Shown: positions 1-10,290 of the stretch, one piece after another
How positions within the stretch are numbered: the first letter of the stretch is position 1
Layout: each line of letters starts with the position of its first letter
DNA from: Schlegelella_A sp036263655
Lineage (GTDB): Bacteria > Pseudomonadota > Gammaproteobacteria > Burkholderiales > Burkholderiaceae_C
Length of the DNA stretch: 64,000 nt
Assembly: GCA_036263655.1 (NCBI GenBank)
Contig: DATAGP010000053.1
Span: 1-64,000, forward strand
Direction: 5' to 3'
Notes under the pieces: generated by a model
What the model saw: only the letters and a program-made list of their open reading frames with translations
Databases searched by the model: none
Told to the model about the DNA's origin: nothing
Program-made: the position numbers and the translations under genes

Positions 1-2
1 AG

Positions 3-1538
<1,536 letters not shown>

Positions 1539-1752
1539 GCGTGACGGGCGCCGCATTCGCGGTGCCCGGTGCGTGACGGACGTCGCGGCTCCAGTGGGCC
1601 TGCTACGTCTGATTACATCTGCCTCAAGTCCTTGCAACAGTCGCAGAACACGGCTCAGCTCCCGTTGTAAGCCCGAGGGCCGCCTGCCGTCGACTGCCAA
1701 GTTTTGACGCAATCGGCAGCTCCCGCCCCGCTCTGTATCAGCCCCCCGGCAC

Positions 1753-1768
1753 TGGCACGCGGCCTGCG
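1753..1768 (+). promoter_or_regulatory. Possible sigma-54 (-24/-12) promoter
   Basis: TGGCACGCGGCCTGCG has the invariant GG and GC dinucleotides separated by exactly 10 nt and a perfect TGGCACG -24 element. The -12 half is CTGCG instead of TTGCW. Transcription would begin near 1780, about 35 nt before the GTG start of the lipoprotein gene. The rest of 1539-1813 shows no other convincing signal. Confidence 0.45.
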
Positions 1769-1813
1769 TTGCTGAGTACGTGTAATGAATCATTGGTCCT
1801 CGGGGGGTCCTCA

Positions 1814-3856
1814 GTGAACAAAGTTCAGAAGATGCAGACGGGTCGCGGGCAAATCGCTCGCTTCGGGCGGGGCGCTGTGGCCACCGCCGTTCTCTTGTTC
1901 GTCGCCGCTTGCGGCGGCGGCGGTGGGGGCGGCAGCGACGTCGCTGCGGACGGCACGGTGCCGCCGGGAGTCACCGCGCAGCAGACGCCGACCAAGATGG
2001 AGGCGGCACGCTTCCTCGGCCAGGCGACGTTCGGACCGAGCGAATCCGAGATCGACCGGCTCGCGGGCATGAGCTACGGCGCCTGGATCGACGACCAGTT
2101 CTCGAAGCCGCAGACGCTGCACCGGCTCTACATCAACCAGGCCGCGGCCGACCTGGCCTCGGTGGGCCAGACCATCAGCCGCACCAACTTCTGGGATTCG
2201 TGGTGGCAGCAGGCGCTCAGCGGCGAGGACCAGCTGCGCCAGCGCGCCGCCTTCGCGCTGTCGCAGATCCTGGTCGTCTCGTTCGCCGACGCGACGCTGG
2301 CCAACCAGCCGCGCGGCGTCGCTTCCTACTACGACATGCTGGCCGAGCACGCCTTCGGCAACTACCGCGATCTCCTCGAGAACGTCGCCCGTCATCCGAT
2401 GATGGGCATCTACCTGTCGCACATGAGGAACCTGAAGGAAGACCCGGCGACCGGCCGCGTCCCCGACCTCAACTTCGCCCGCGAGATCACGCAGCTCTTC
2501 GCCGTCGGCGAGAACAAGCTGAACCTCGACGGCACCGTCGTGATGGGCGCCAACGGCCGGCCCGAGGTGGCCTACACCGGCGCCGACCTCATGGGCCTGG
2601 CGCAGGTCTTCACCGGCTGGAGCTGGTACGCCGGCCCGGAGCTGAGCGACCGCACCGCGGCCCGCTACAACGGCCAGAACCCGAACCTCGAGCGCGACTG
2701 GCGGCCGATGCAGGCCTACAACGAGTACACGGCCAACACCAGCTTCCACTCGGTCAGCGAGAAGAAGTTCTGGGCGACGACGATCCCGGCGCAGACCAAG
2801 GCGGATACCGAAGGCGACTTCAAGATCGCGATCGACACCGTCTTCAACCACCCGAACGTCGCGCCCTTCGTGAGCAAGCAGCTGATCCAGCGCCTGGTCA
2901 CGAGCAACCCCAGCCCGGCCTACGTCAGGCGCGTCGCGACGGTGTTCAACGACAACGGCAACGGCGTCCGCGGCGACATGAAGTCGGTGTGGAAGGCCAT
3001 CCTGCTCGACTCCGAAGCGCGCACGGCGGGCACCTCGGCGACGTACGGCAAGGTGCGCGAGCCGGTCATCCGCCTCGCCAACATGCTGCGCGCCTTCGAC
3101 GCCAAGTCGACGAGCAACCGCTTCACGGGCATCGGCGACACCGACAACCCGGCGACGCGCCTCGGCCAGACGCCGATGTTCGCGCCGACGGTGTTCAACT
3201 TCTTCCGCCCCGGCTACGTGCCGACGAGCAAGGCGATCACCGACGCCGGCCTGGTCGTGCCCGAGCTGCAGATCACCCACGACATCTCGGTCGCGGGCTA
3301 CATGAACTACATCCGCACCTGGACCACGCTCGACGCGAACCGGGACATCAAGCACAGCTACGCGAAGGAGATCGAGCTCGCGGACAAGCCGGTGGAGCTG
3401 GTCGACCGCATGAACCTGCTGCTCTTCAACGGCACCATGCCCGAGACCCTGAAGACGCAGATCGTCACCGCGGTCTCGAGCCGGGTGCTTCCGGTCCCGA
3501 CCTACACGACGACCGCGACGACCGGCGGCACGCTCACCAAGATCGCCGACGAGGGCGGCGCCTTCACCGTGACCGGGACGGGCACCGTCCGCTACGGCTC
3601 CGGCATGAGCTTCGTCGAGCGCTCCGTCACCGGAGCAGGCACGTGCGGCGTCGCCTTCTTCGGCAGCGACCCGATCGTCGGGACGATGAAGTCGTGCTTC
3701 CTGTTCACGCCGACCTCGGCGGCAGGAGGTGCCTCGGCGCCGACGGCGACGCAGGTGCCGACGAACGCCACGGGCATCAACAACGCCAAGCTCGATCGCG
3801 TCTACCTGGCGGTCTTCATGTCGATGGCGTCGCCCGACTACCTGGTTCAGAAATAA
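1814..3856 (+). CDS. DUF1800 family lipoprotein
   Basis: About 680 residues of the DUF1800 family, whose biochemical role is unknown. The N-terminus is basic, then hydrophobic (AVLLFVAAC), and the lipobox cysteine is followed by a glycine run, so the mature protein should be a membrane-anchored lipoprotein. The body begins with the typical ARFLGQATFGPS segment and includes NFAREITQLFAVGE and a FNFFRPGY block near the middle. GTG 1814, preceded by a G-rich stretch, or ATG 1832 are both possible starts; upstream in-frame TTG 1769 is less likely. It lies 12 bp before a DUF1501 gene, the usual partner of this family, so they are probably one operon exporting two interacting proteins. Confidence 0.88.
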   Translation: MNKVQKMQTGRGQIARFGRGAVATAVLLFVAACGGGGGGGSDVAADGTVPPGVTAQQTPTKMEAARFLGQATFGPSESEIDRLAGMSYGAWIDDQFSKPQTLHRLYINQAAADLASVGQTISRTNFWDSWWQQALSGEDQLRQRAAFALSQILVVSFADATLANQPRGVASYYDMLAEHAFGNYRDLLENVARHPMMGIYLSHMRNLKEDPATGRVPDLNFAREITQLFAVGENKLNLDGTVVMGANGRPEVAYTGADLMGLAQVFTGWSWYAGPELSDRTAARYNGQNPNLERDWRPMQAYNEYTANTSFHSVSEKKFWATTIPAQTKADTEGDFKIAIDTVFNHPNVAPFVSKQLIQRLVTSNPSPAYVRRVATVFNDNGNGVRGDMKSVWKAILLDSEARTAGTSATYGKVREPVIRLANMLRAFDAKSTSNRFTGIGDTDNPATRLGQTPMFAPTVFNFFRPGYVPTSKAITDAGLVVPELQITHDISVAGYMNYIRTWTTLDANRDIKHSYAKEIELADKPVELVDRMNLLLFNGTMPETLKTQIVTAVSSRVLPVPTYTTTATTGGTLTKIADEGGAFTVTGTGTVRYGSGMSFVERSVTGAGTCGVAFFGSDPIVGTMKSCFLFTPTSAAGGASAPTATQVPTNATGINNAKLDRVYLAVFMSMASPDYLVQK

Positions 3857-3868
3857 GAGGGAATGATC

Positions 3869-5356
3869 ATGTCGCAACTCAACGCTTCGCGCCGCAAGTT
3901 CCTGCGCACCGCGTCGGTGGTCTCGGGCTCCGTCGGCGCCGCCGCCGCCCCGTTCGCACTGAACATGGCGAGCCTCAGCACCGCCGCCGCGCAGACCGCC
4001 TCGACCGACTACAAGGCGATCATCTGCATGTTCTTCTACGGGGGCAACGACTCGTCGCACATGGTGCTGCGGACGGACACCGCCTCGTTCTCGGAGTACA
4101 CCCGGCTGCGCAACACGGCGCCGGAGTCGATCGCGCTGCTGGCGCCGGGCACCCCGGTGAACAACAACGCGACGCGGGCCTCGCCGGCTCGGCTCGGCGG
4201 CGTGCTGCCGATCGTCCCCAAGTTCACGGCGTCGCCCGAGAACGCGGCCTTCACCTACGGCCTGCACCCCGTCATGACCGAGGTGCAGACGCTGTTCGGC
4301 GCCGGCCGCCTGGCGATCCTCGCCAATGCCGGCCCGCTCGTCGTGCCGCTGACGCGGCAGGAGTTCACCTCGAACTCCAAGCCGCGCCCGCTGGCCCTCG
4401 GCTCGCACAACGACCAGCAGTCGACCTGGCAGGCGCTCGGCCCCGAGGGCGCGAAGATCGGCTGGGGCGGCCGCCTCGGCGACCTGATGGCGAGCAACAA
4501 CTCCAACGTCACCTTCACCAGCATCTCGGTGTCGGGCAACGCCGTCTTCTCGGCCGGCGAGACGGTGTTCCAGTACCAGGTCGGCAACGGCGGCTCGACC
4601 GCCATCGGCGGCCTCTCGGGCACGCTGTTCAACTCGATGACGGCGGCGACGACGCTGCGCGGTATCGTGATGGCCGACAACCAGCACCTTTTCTCGAAGG
4701 AGTACGCGCAGATCATCAAGCGCTCCGTCGACGCGCAGGCGGCCTTCCAGACGGCGTTCGCCGCCTCGACGGCGCTGGTGCCGACGACCTACATCCAGCC
4801 GTCGACCGGCAACGCGCAGCAGAACGGCCTCGCCCAGCAGCTGCAGACGGTGGTGCGGGTGATCGGCGCCCGCAATGCGATCGGCACCAGGCGACAGGTG
4901 TTCTTCGTCTCGATGGGCGGCTTCGACACCCATGACGGCCAGAACATGAACCAGGCCGACCTGCTGGCGCGCATCTCGCACGCCATCGGCTACCTGGACG
5001 CGGCGCTGGCCAACGTCAACGGCGTCGACCTGCGCAACAACGTGACGATGTTCACCGCCTCCGACTTCGGCCGCACGATCACCAGCAACGGCGACGGCAC
5101 CGACCACGGCTGGGGCGCCAGCCACTTCGTCGTGGGCGGCGCGGTCAACGGCGGCGAGATCTACGGCCGCTTCCCGCAGTTCGGCCTCAACAACAACATG
5201 GACTCGGCGAACAACGCGTACCTGCCGAACACCTCGGTCGACAGCGTCGGCTCCACGATCGGCAAGTGGTTCGGTGCCAGCGACACCAACCTCGACACCG
5301 TGTTCCCCAACCTGCGCAACTTCCCGCGCGACCTCGGCTTCCTCAAGGCCGGCTGA
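3869..5356 (+). CDS. DUF1501 family protein with twin-arginine signal
   Basis: About 495 residues. The N-terminus has the motif SRRKFLRTAS followed by an alanine-rich hydrophobic stretch, a classic Tat signal, so the protein is probably exported folded. The body has family features, including the FYGGNDSSHMV segment near residue 50, the FVSMGGFDTHDGQ block and the TASDFGRT motif, which resemble metal-binding motifs of the sulfatase/alkaline-phosphatase fold to which DUF1501 is related. ATG 3869 is preferred over ATG 3863 because AGAGG at 3856-3860 is then well spaced. It follows the DUF1800 lipoprotein directly and is closed by a strong terminator. Substrate unknown. Confidence 0.88.
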   Translation: MSQLNASRRKFLRTASVVSGSVGAAAAPFALNMASLSTAAAQTASTDYKAIICMFFYGGNDSSHMVLRTDTASFSEYTRLRNTAPESIALLAPGTPVNNNATRASPARLGGVLPIVPKFTASPENAAFTYGLHPVMTEVQTLFGAGRLAILANAGPLVVPLTRQEFTSNSKPRPLALGSHNDQQSTWQALGPEGAKIGWGGRLGDLMASNNSNVTFTSISVSGNAVFSAGETVFQYQVGNGGSTAIGGLSGTLFNSMTAATTLRGIVMADNQHLFSKEYAQIIKRSVDAQAAFQTAFAASTALVPTTYIQPSTGNAQQNGLAQQLQTVVRVIGARNAIGTRRQVFFVSMGGFDTHDGQNMNQADLLARISHAIGYLDAALANVNGVDLRNNVTMFTASDFGRTITSNGDGTDHGWGASHFVVGGAVNGGEIYGRFPQFGLNNNMDSANNAYLPNTSVDSVGSTIGKWFGASDTNLDTVFPNLRNFPRDLGFLKAG

Positions 5357-5378
5357 CGCGCACCCCCCGCGCTGATGC

Positions 5379-5404
5379 AGGGCAGCCTCCGGGCTGCCCT
5401 TTTT
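5379..5404 (+). terminator. Rho-independent terminator after the DUF1800/DUF1501 operon
   Basis: An 8-bp perfect stem (AGGGCAGC / GCTGCCCT) with a six-base loop is followed by TTTT. It sits 23 bp past the stop and also faces the end of the convergent comM fragment. Confidence 0.85.
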
Positions 5405-5454
5405 CATGGTCGCGCGTGCCCCGGCGGCTGCCGTGGCTCGCGGGTGCTTCCGGC

Positions 5455-6312
5455 TCAGGCGGCGACGAGACCGCGCCGGTATTGCACTGCCTCGGCGACG
5501 TGCCCGACGAGGATGCCGGCGCTGCCCTCCAGGTCGGCGACGGTCCGCGCCACGCGCAGCACGCGGTGGAAGCTGCGCGCGGACCAGCCCAGGCGCGCCG
5601 CCGCCGTCTGCAGGAAGCCGGCCGGGGCGGGCTCGAGATGGCAGTGGCGGTCGAGCGCCTCGCCGGCGAGCTCGCCGTTGGCCGTGCCCTGGCGCTGCAG
5701 GGCCACATCGTGCGCCGCGCGCACGCGCCTCGCTACGGTGGCGCTCGCCTCGCCGTCGGCCGCTGACGCGAGCCGGCGCGGGTCGACCGCCGGCACCTCG
5801 ACGCGTATGTCGATCCGGTCGAGCAAGGGGCCGCTGATTCGGCCCTGGTACCGAAGCACCGCGTCCGGCGTGCAGCGGCAGCTCGCATCGGGGTGGCCGA
5901 GCTGGCCGCAGGGGCAGGGGTTCATCGCCGCGACCAGCTGGAAGCGGGCCGGGAACTCCGCCTGGCGGGCGGCACGCGAGACGACGATGCGGCCGCTCTC
6001 CAGCGGCTCGCGCAAGGCCTCGAGCGCATGGCGCGGAAACTCGGGCAGCTCGTCGAGGAACAGCACGCCGTGGTGCGCCAGCGAGGCTTCGCCGGGGCGC
6101 GGCGGCGAGCCGCCGCCGACCAGCGCCGCCGCCGAGGCGGTGTGGTGCGGCGCGCGGAAGACGCGGCGGGCCCAGCGCTCGACACCAAAGGCGCCGGCGA
6201 CGCTGAGGATCGCCGCCGACTCGAGCGCCTGCTCGTGCGTCAGCGGCGGCAGCAGGCCGCCCAGCCGTTGCGCCAGCATCGACTTGCCCGTCCCGGGCGG
6301 GCCGATCATCAG
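5455..6312 (-). pseudogene. comM: ComM (YifB-type Mg-chelatase-like AAA+ protein), C-terminal fragment split by an element
   Basis: ComM is a hexameric AAA+ helicase that promotes branch migration of incoming DNA during natural transformation. This fragment keeps the Walker A motif GPPGTGKS, Walker B region VLFLDELPEF, the AMNPCPCG segment and the ChlI-like C-terminal domain (SARSFHRVLRVARTVADLEG). It lacks the N-terminal 223 codons, which lie at 20909-21577. At its 5' side the frame runs six more bases into the element to an ATG at 6318, so it could only be translated from element DNA, and no promoter pointing this way was seen. Joining 5455-6312 to 20909-21577 gives 1527 nt, in frame, with the expected peptide GLSLLMIGPPG at the joint. 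Confidence 0.93.
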
Positions 6313-6333
6313 CATCATAGTTACAAAAGACCC
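6290..6333. other. attL: left junction of the comM element
   Basis: Host comM sequence runs up to the AG at 6311-6312. From 6313 onward the bases (CATCATAGTTACA and beyond) no longer encode ComM. The dinucleotide AG, within the common string AGCA, is shared with the right junction at 20907-20908. Because of this identity the crossover could lie anywhere in the shared bases. Confidence 0.8.
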
Positions 6334-6468
6334 TTCGCACCATTGCCAACGTGGACAGATGTTTCACTTAGTGCATTTATTTCGTTTGTGCTCTACAGTG
6401 CTCTTGCGCTCTCCCGACAACCAAGGAGGCATCAAGCTGAAGAGCGCACAACTATTAAGGAGATGGTC

Positions 6469-6942
6469 ATGGCAACCGCCGAACGCACCCAAGAGGGTCT
6501 CAAGACCCCGTTACTTTCTGATGAGGAAGCAGCTCTTACCAAGGCATCCACAAGATGCCTCATGGCTGCTCTGGATCATTCGCGGGCGAAGGCAATACGA
6601 GTCGTCGATGACGAGGGGACTGAGTCACCAGTCCTTCATCTGCCGCCGAAAGTCCTCCGAATCGTTGCTCGAGTGCTGTCCGTAATGGGGGACCAACGGG
6701 TAGTGACCCTAGTTCCAAATAAGCATGAGCTCTCAACTACGGATGCCGCCAACTTGTTAAACGTCTCGAGGCCATTTCTCATCAAGCAACTCGATGCGGA
6801 AGCTATCCCCTATCGAAAGGTCGGTACCCACCGGCGGATCGCATATCAAGACCTGCTCGCGTATAGAAAACAGATGCATGCCGAACAGGACCGCGCCTTA
6901 GACGAGCTCGTTGCCGACGCGCAAGAATTGGGCTTGGAGTGA
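6469..6942 (+). CDS. Antitoxin with excisionase-type helix-turn-helix
   Basis: 157 residues. The C-terminal half (about residues 80-135) has the excisionase/MerR-like DNA-binding pattern LSTTDAANLLNVSRPFLIKQL followed by the wing-like YRKVGTHRRIAYQDLLAY. This architecture is common in antitoxins paired with PIN toxins. ATG 6469 is preferred over 6463 because AAGGAG at 6457-6462 is then 6 nt upstream. The PIN gene starts 3 nt after the stop, which supports an operon with autoregulation by this protein. It is the first gene inside attL and its base composition is more AT-rich than both host and the rest of the element. An alternative role as recombination directionality factor cannot be excluded. 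Confidence 0.8.
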   Translation: MATAERTQEGLKTPLLSDEEAALTKASTRCLMAALDHSRAKAIRVVDDEGTESPVLHLPPKVLRIVARVLSVMGDQRVVTLVPNKHELSTTDAANLLNVSRPFLIKQLDAEAIPYRKVGTHRRIAYQDLLAYRKQMHAEQDRALDELVADAQELGLE

Positions 6943-6945
6943 GCG

Positions 6946-7530
6946 ATGGCTGGGCACGTCCGATACACGGCGCTATTGGACGCGTGCGTCCTCTACCCTG
7001 TCACAGTCGCGGACGTGCTAATGAGCCTCGCCCGAACGGGTCTATTCGCGGCGAAGTGGTCTATCGAGATTGAGAGCGAATGGCTGACCAATGTCGCAAA
7101 GGCGAACGAGCATTTGAAGCTTGATCGCCTTGAACGAAGGCGAGCACTCATGCGGTTGGCAGTACCGGATTGGGAAGTGCCCCAGCGGAAGTATTCCCCG
7201 CTCGTTCCGGCGATCGTATTGCCCGACGCCAATGATCGCCATGTCTTGGCTGCGGCTATTGCAGGGCATGCCGACTGCATCGTGTCGGCAAACACCAGGG
7301 ACTTCCCTGAGGAGGCGCTCTCTGTTCATGACATCGAGCTCATCCATCCCGACGACTTCGTCATCATGCAATGGGACATGGACCCCCTCGTCGCCCTTCA
7401 AGCACTGAAGACCATGCGGACTAGGTTCAAGGCGCCACCTCTGACGGCCGAGGAGTTCGCAGATCGGCTCGAACGTAGCGGTCTCTACGTCACTGCAGAG
7501 CGAATCAGAGAGGCGGGGGGGCTCATCTAG
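6946..7530 (+). CDS. PIN-domain toxin (putative ribonuclease)
   Basis: 194 residues. PIN domains cleave RNA using clustered acidic residues and Mg2+. Visible acidic positions are Asp12 (LLDACVLYP), the LPDANDRHVLAAAI block in the middle, and the VSANTRDFP segment, a pattern typical of PIN toxins. A C-terminal extension of about 65 residues may contact the antitoxin. It begins 3 nt after the preceding HTH gene, giving a type II toxin-antitoxin order with antitoxin first. Likely role is stabilising the element against loss. Confidence 0.82.
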   Translation: MAGHVRYTALLDACVLYPVTVADVLMSLARTGLFAAKWSIEIESEWLTNVAKANEHLKLDRLERRRALMRLAVPDWEVPQRKYSPLVPAIVLPDANDRHVLAAAIAGHADCIVSANTRDFPEEALSVHDIELIHPDDFVIMQWDMDPLVALQALKTMRTRFKAPPLTAEEFADRLERSGLYVTAERIREAGGLI

Positions 7531-7711
7531 TCCCTGACACCGCTACAGGCCCCTCAGCGGCAGCTCTGGCTGGCCTCCTGGGGTTCCCTGCCGGACACCT
7601 AGAGGCCTCATGAGCGGACCCTGCGGAATTGCAGGCGATCAATGACGCTGCGGCACGCGGCAGCCCCGGAGTAAACGGCCGACGCTGAGGCGCCTTTCGT
7701 AAACTGTGCGC

Positions 7712-8464
7712 ATGAACGCAGCACAGCGCTTAGTAGGCATCCACGAACGACTCAGCAGCATCCCGGCAAAGGACACGCGCATGTTCAACGTGTGGGCGCG
7801 CGCTCTTGGTCTCGACGTTCCGGGCCCGCTCGATGAGGACGAAGTAATGCTGGGCGTGCTCGCGGTGCGCTTCGAAGTAGACGAAGTGACGCAGGCGCTC
7901 AAGACTCTAGGCCGCTCAGCTGAGCTATTTCAGCCTCACCTCGAGCGCCTTCGTTCACTTGCTGGTGTCGACTCTCTTTCAGCGCCGTGGCGGGGCCTGG
8001 CCGGCAACATCATCGCCCCTGATGTGCGCCTTGCGCTTCGATGGGCTGCCGAGACGCTTCCTGACGACGAAGAGGCAGCAGACACGGAAGCCTTGAAGGA
8101 CCTGGCCGACGAGTTCGATCAGCTCACGGCCACGTTGGCGACGCTGGAACTCCCTCCTTCGTTGCGGACATTCGCCACTACCCAACTACGTCGCCTTCGC
8201 AGCGCATTGCGCCTTTACCCCATCAGGGGTGCAGCCGGCCTGCGAGAGGCGGTGGAGGCCGCTGCTGGTGCATACACGGTTACCGTCAAGCATCAGGCGG
8301 CTGCGGAGCCCGCCCCAAGCACGGAAGGGAATGCTTTCCTGAAGCGTTTCCGCGTAGCGCTTGGGAAAGCCGCAGACGTAACCGACAAGGCTAACAAGTA
8401 CAGCGGGGCGGTGATCGGGCTCGTGCAGAAAGGCCGCCAGCTCATCGAGTGGCTTTCGCCTTGA
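7712..8464 (+). CDS. Hypothetical protein of the comM element
   Basis: About 250 residues, family not recognised. The sequence is helix-rich and acidic in the middle (TLPDDEEAADTEALKDLADEF), with no signal peptide. The end (ALGKAADVTDKANKYSGAVIGLVQKGRQLIEWL) could be an amphipathic or membrane-associated helix. Start is ATG 7712; GTG 7706 is also in frame, and no ribosome-binding site is obvious at either. A TAAACT hexamer just upstream might be a -10 element, in which case the transcript would be nearly leaderless. The 181 bp before it hold no gene. Confidence 0.6.
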   Translation: MNAAQRLVGIHERLSSIPAKDTRMFNVWARALGLDVPGPLDEDEVMLGVLAVRFEVDEVTQALKTLGRSAELFQPHLERLRSLAGVDSLSAPWRGLAGNIIAPDVRLALRWAAETLPDDEEAADTEALKDLADEFDQLTATLATLELPPSLRTFATTQLRRLRSALRLYPIRGAAGLREAVEAAAGAYTVTVKHQAAAEPAPSTEGNAFLKRFRVALGKAADVTDKANKYSGAVIGLVQKGRQLIEWLSP

Positions 8465-8589
8465 GTCTGGGCGGCATGGGGGCAGGACCGGCGGCGCCGC
8501 TGACGCCCAAACCAGGGGCTGCATGGAGACCCTTCCTGGCCATCATCGGGCTCCCAATGGTCGCCAAGCCTCTCCACCTCACTGCCTCC

Positions 8590-8790
8590 ATGCAGGTGGT
8601 CCGAGCACATCAGCGGAGGCGGCACGTCACCGTCGGCGATACGCGAACGGCTGTAATGGAGACAGCCCACCGACTTGCGGAGGGTGTGGCTGGCCCGGAG
8701 ACTCAGGGGCTGGCTGCGAAGCTGGAGAAGATCACCGGGTGCAGCATCGCGGAGCTCGCCGTGCACGCCGACGGCTGGCCAGAAGACTAG
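8590..8790 (+). CDS. Small hypothetical protein
   Basis: About 66 residues from ATG 8590; the same frame is open back to GTG 8449, which overlaps the stop of the preceding gene, so a longer form is possible. The C-terminal 50 residues (from TAVMETAHRLAEGVAG to HADGWPED) look like a compact helical domain. Family not recognised. The call rests on open frame and position only. Confidence 0.35.
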   Translation: MQVVRAHQRRRHVTVGDTRTAVMETAHRLAEGVAGPETQGLAAKLEKITGCSIAELAVHADGWPED

Positions 8791-8813
8791 CCGCTGCCGT
8801 ATAAATGCAGCCC

Positions 8814-8969
8814 ATGCACAGCGACCGCCTAGGCCTCGCCCTTACTGGTGCCAGCGCTGGCGCCCTCGTGGGCGGCCTCCTGGGCTCCACAGTGGGCAAC
8901 ATGAATGAGGGGATCGTCCTCGGTGGTGCCTTGGGGGCCACCTTAGGGGCCCTGCTGTGGAGGCGTTGA
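8814..8969 (+). CDS. Small glycine-zipper membrane protein (51 aa)
   Basis: Encodes 51 residues with two hydrophobic helices separated by a short polar turn (VGNMNEG). The helices are full of small-residue spacing (GASAGALVGGLLG and GGALGATLGALLW), a glycine-zipper pattern that packs transmembrane helices tightly. The C-terminal half of the 128-residue protein at 10594-10980 is recognisably related (DRL-ALTGA and LLGALAWR blocks), so this is a real family and not chance. TATAAA at 8800-8805 lies 8 nt before the ATG, which may make the mRNA leaderless. Holin-like or stress-membrane roles are possible but unproven. Confidence 0.6.
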   Translation: MHSDRLGLALTGASAGALVGGLLGSTVGNMNEGIVLGGALGATLGALLWRR

Positions 8970-8999
8970 CTCCCTAGCTGCTCCCTTGCTCCTAGTCGC

Positions 9000-9182
9000 C
9001 TAGCGCCGCATCCTGTCCTGTTGCCTCGTGCGGGCCAGCTCAGCCGCCAGTCTCCGGGCTTCCTCGGCGTTCTGCCGGGTGGCGTTCCTAAGCCGCTGCG
9101 CCTCTTCTCGCGCCTTTAAGGCGGCCCGACGCAGCCGCCTGGACTCGGACACAGGGTCGCCCATCGTGCAGGTGATCGGCAA
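9000..9182 (-). CDS. Small basic coiled-coil protein (60 aa)
   Basis: 60 residues dominated by Arg, Ala and Glu in heptad-like order (RLRRAALKAREEAQRLRNA, EEARRLAAELAR), predicted as one long helix. Opposite strand to its neighbours. No known family recognised. Such sequences can arise by chance in GC-rich DNA, so support is limited. Confidence 0.35.
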   Translation of the reverse strand: MPITCTMGDPVSESRRLRRAALKAREEAQRLRNATRQNAEEARRLAAELARTRQQDRMRR

Positions 9183-9404
9183 CGCCTGTGCCGGGAACCG
9201 TCTGTCGGTCTCGGCAGCGGCCCGTTAGAGAAATCGTCTCCCCCTCTGCACCTCGGGCGGCTCCAGCCGCTACCTGAGGCGACCGATCCAGGTACCGCAG
9301 CCAGGGGCTCTACAGGCGCCTTTGTGTTGTCCGCATCGTCCCACTAGGGGGACCCTCGTGCGACATGCTTTCGCCTGCGTCTTGGGAGAGGGCTTATCGG
9401 GCAC

Positions 9405-9773
9405 TCACGGAGTCAGAGCGACAACTTCACCATTGTTGGCACGCTTGACGTACAAAACGTCATTCGCCAGCCGGAACGCCGAGCAGGTGTGCGGAAGCTT
9501 CGTCCATTCGTTGCAGACGCTAGAGCCCTCAACACGCCACTTGCCCGAGTCACTCGTAGCACCCACGTTCACGAATGCGTAGACATCCTTGTATTCGATG
9601 CGGACGTGGTTGCCAACCACGGGCTTGAAGCTAAACGTCTTGCCCACGAGTCGCGCACGAAGCGCGTCTGCGGTTAGTTCGGTGCTGCCGGCTGGAAACT
9701 CGGTGGGGAACGATGCTTGTGCGACTACCAGAATGGGCGCCAGAGCAAGGGAAATGGCTAGCAAGCTTCTCAT
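9405..9773 (-). CDS. Secreted DUF995-like small protein
   Basis: 122 residues with a clean Sec signal peptide (MRSLLAISLALAPILVVAQA). The mature part has a LVGKTFSF start, a GKWRVEGSSVCNEW core and a second cysteine (LPHTCSAF), the two-Cys pattern I associate with the DUF995 group of periplasmic proteins of unknown function. A chromosomal protein with similar layout is encoded at 60319-60690. Transcribed opposite to the adjacent lipoprotein genes, from the divergent region 9774-9930. Confidence 0.65.
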   Translation of the reverse strand: MRSLLAISLALAPILVVAQASFPTEFPAGSTELTADALRARLVGKTFSFKPVVGNHVRIEYKDVYAFVNVGATSDSGKWRVEGSSVCNEWTKLPHTCSAFRLANDVLYVKRANNGEVVALTP

Positions 9774-9930
9774 CGGTGACCTTTAAGGTTGAGAGCTCGA
9801 ATGAGGAGCCGCTCGAAAGACCGCTCACGTCTGCGGACTGAACCCTTCTAGCCTCCGCAGAGCCTCTAGTGGACACCATACTGGGCAATCTGTCACTGAC
9901 TAGAGCCCCACAGCCGCCAAGGTGGCCTCC

Positions 9931-10290
9931 ATGATCCCCGCGGTGCAGCCAGTCACCCGCTTCGCCTCCATAGCCCTGCTGGCAGTCCTGCTCCACCTCG
10001 GGGGATGCAGCGTTTCCACCTCTGTGCGGGGTCAGGTGATCGACCAAACCGAGACGTTCAAAGGGACCGCTACTGGCTACTTCAATGGCCGAGGGACCCT
10101 CGAGGTGGTCTCGTCACATGGCCTGTCCTGCAGCGGCACCTTCAAGTACCTGGACATGAGCCACGGGCAGGGCTTCTTTACCTGTCAGGACGGACGCGAC
10201 GGTCCCTTCGAGTTCACCAGTAGTGGCATGAGCGGGGTGGGCTATGGGTACGTGGGAGAGGCCCGCGTGGAGTTCACCTTTGGGGAGTAG
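9931..10290 (+). CDS. Small lipoprotein of the comM element
   Basis: 119 residues. N-terminal signal ends in the lipobox LHLGGC, predicting lipidation at Cys. The mature domain is rich in glycine and aromatic residues and alternates like a beta-sandwich (GTATGYFNGRGTLEVVSSHG, GYGYVGEARVEF), with two further cysteines. ATG 9931 is chosen over GTG 9922 because AAGG at 9919-9922 is then well placed. Overlaps the next gene by 11 nt, suggesting a two-gene envelope unit. Function unknown. Confidence 0.65.
   Translation: MIPAVQPVTRFASIALLAVLLHLGGCSVSTSVRGQVIDQTETFKGTATGYFNGRGTLEVVSSHGLSCSGTFKYLDMSHGQGFFTCQDGRDGPFEFTSSGMSGVGYGYVGEARVEFTFGE

Noticed and set aside
6343..6370. Sigma-70 promoter for the antitoxin (TTGCCA)
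   Set aside because: No -10 hexamer at suitable spacing was found, so I do not list it.
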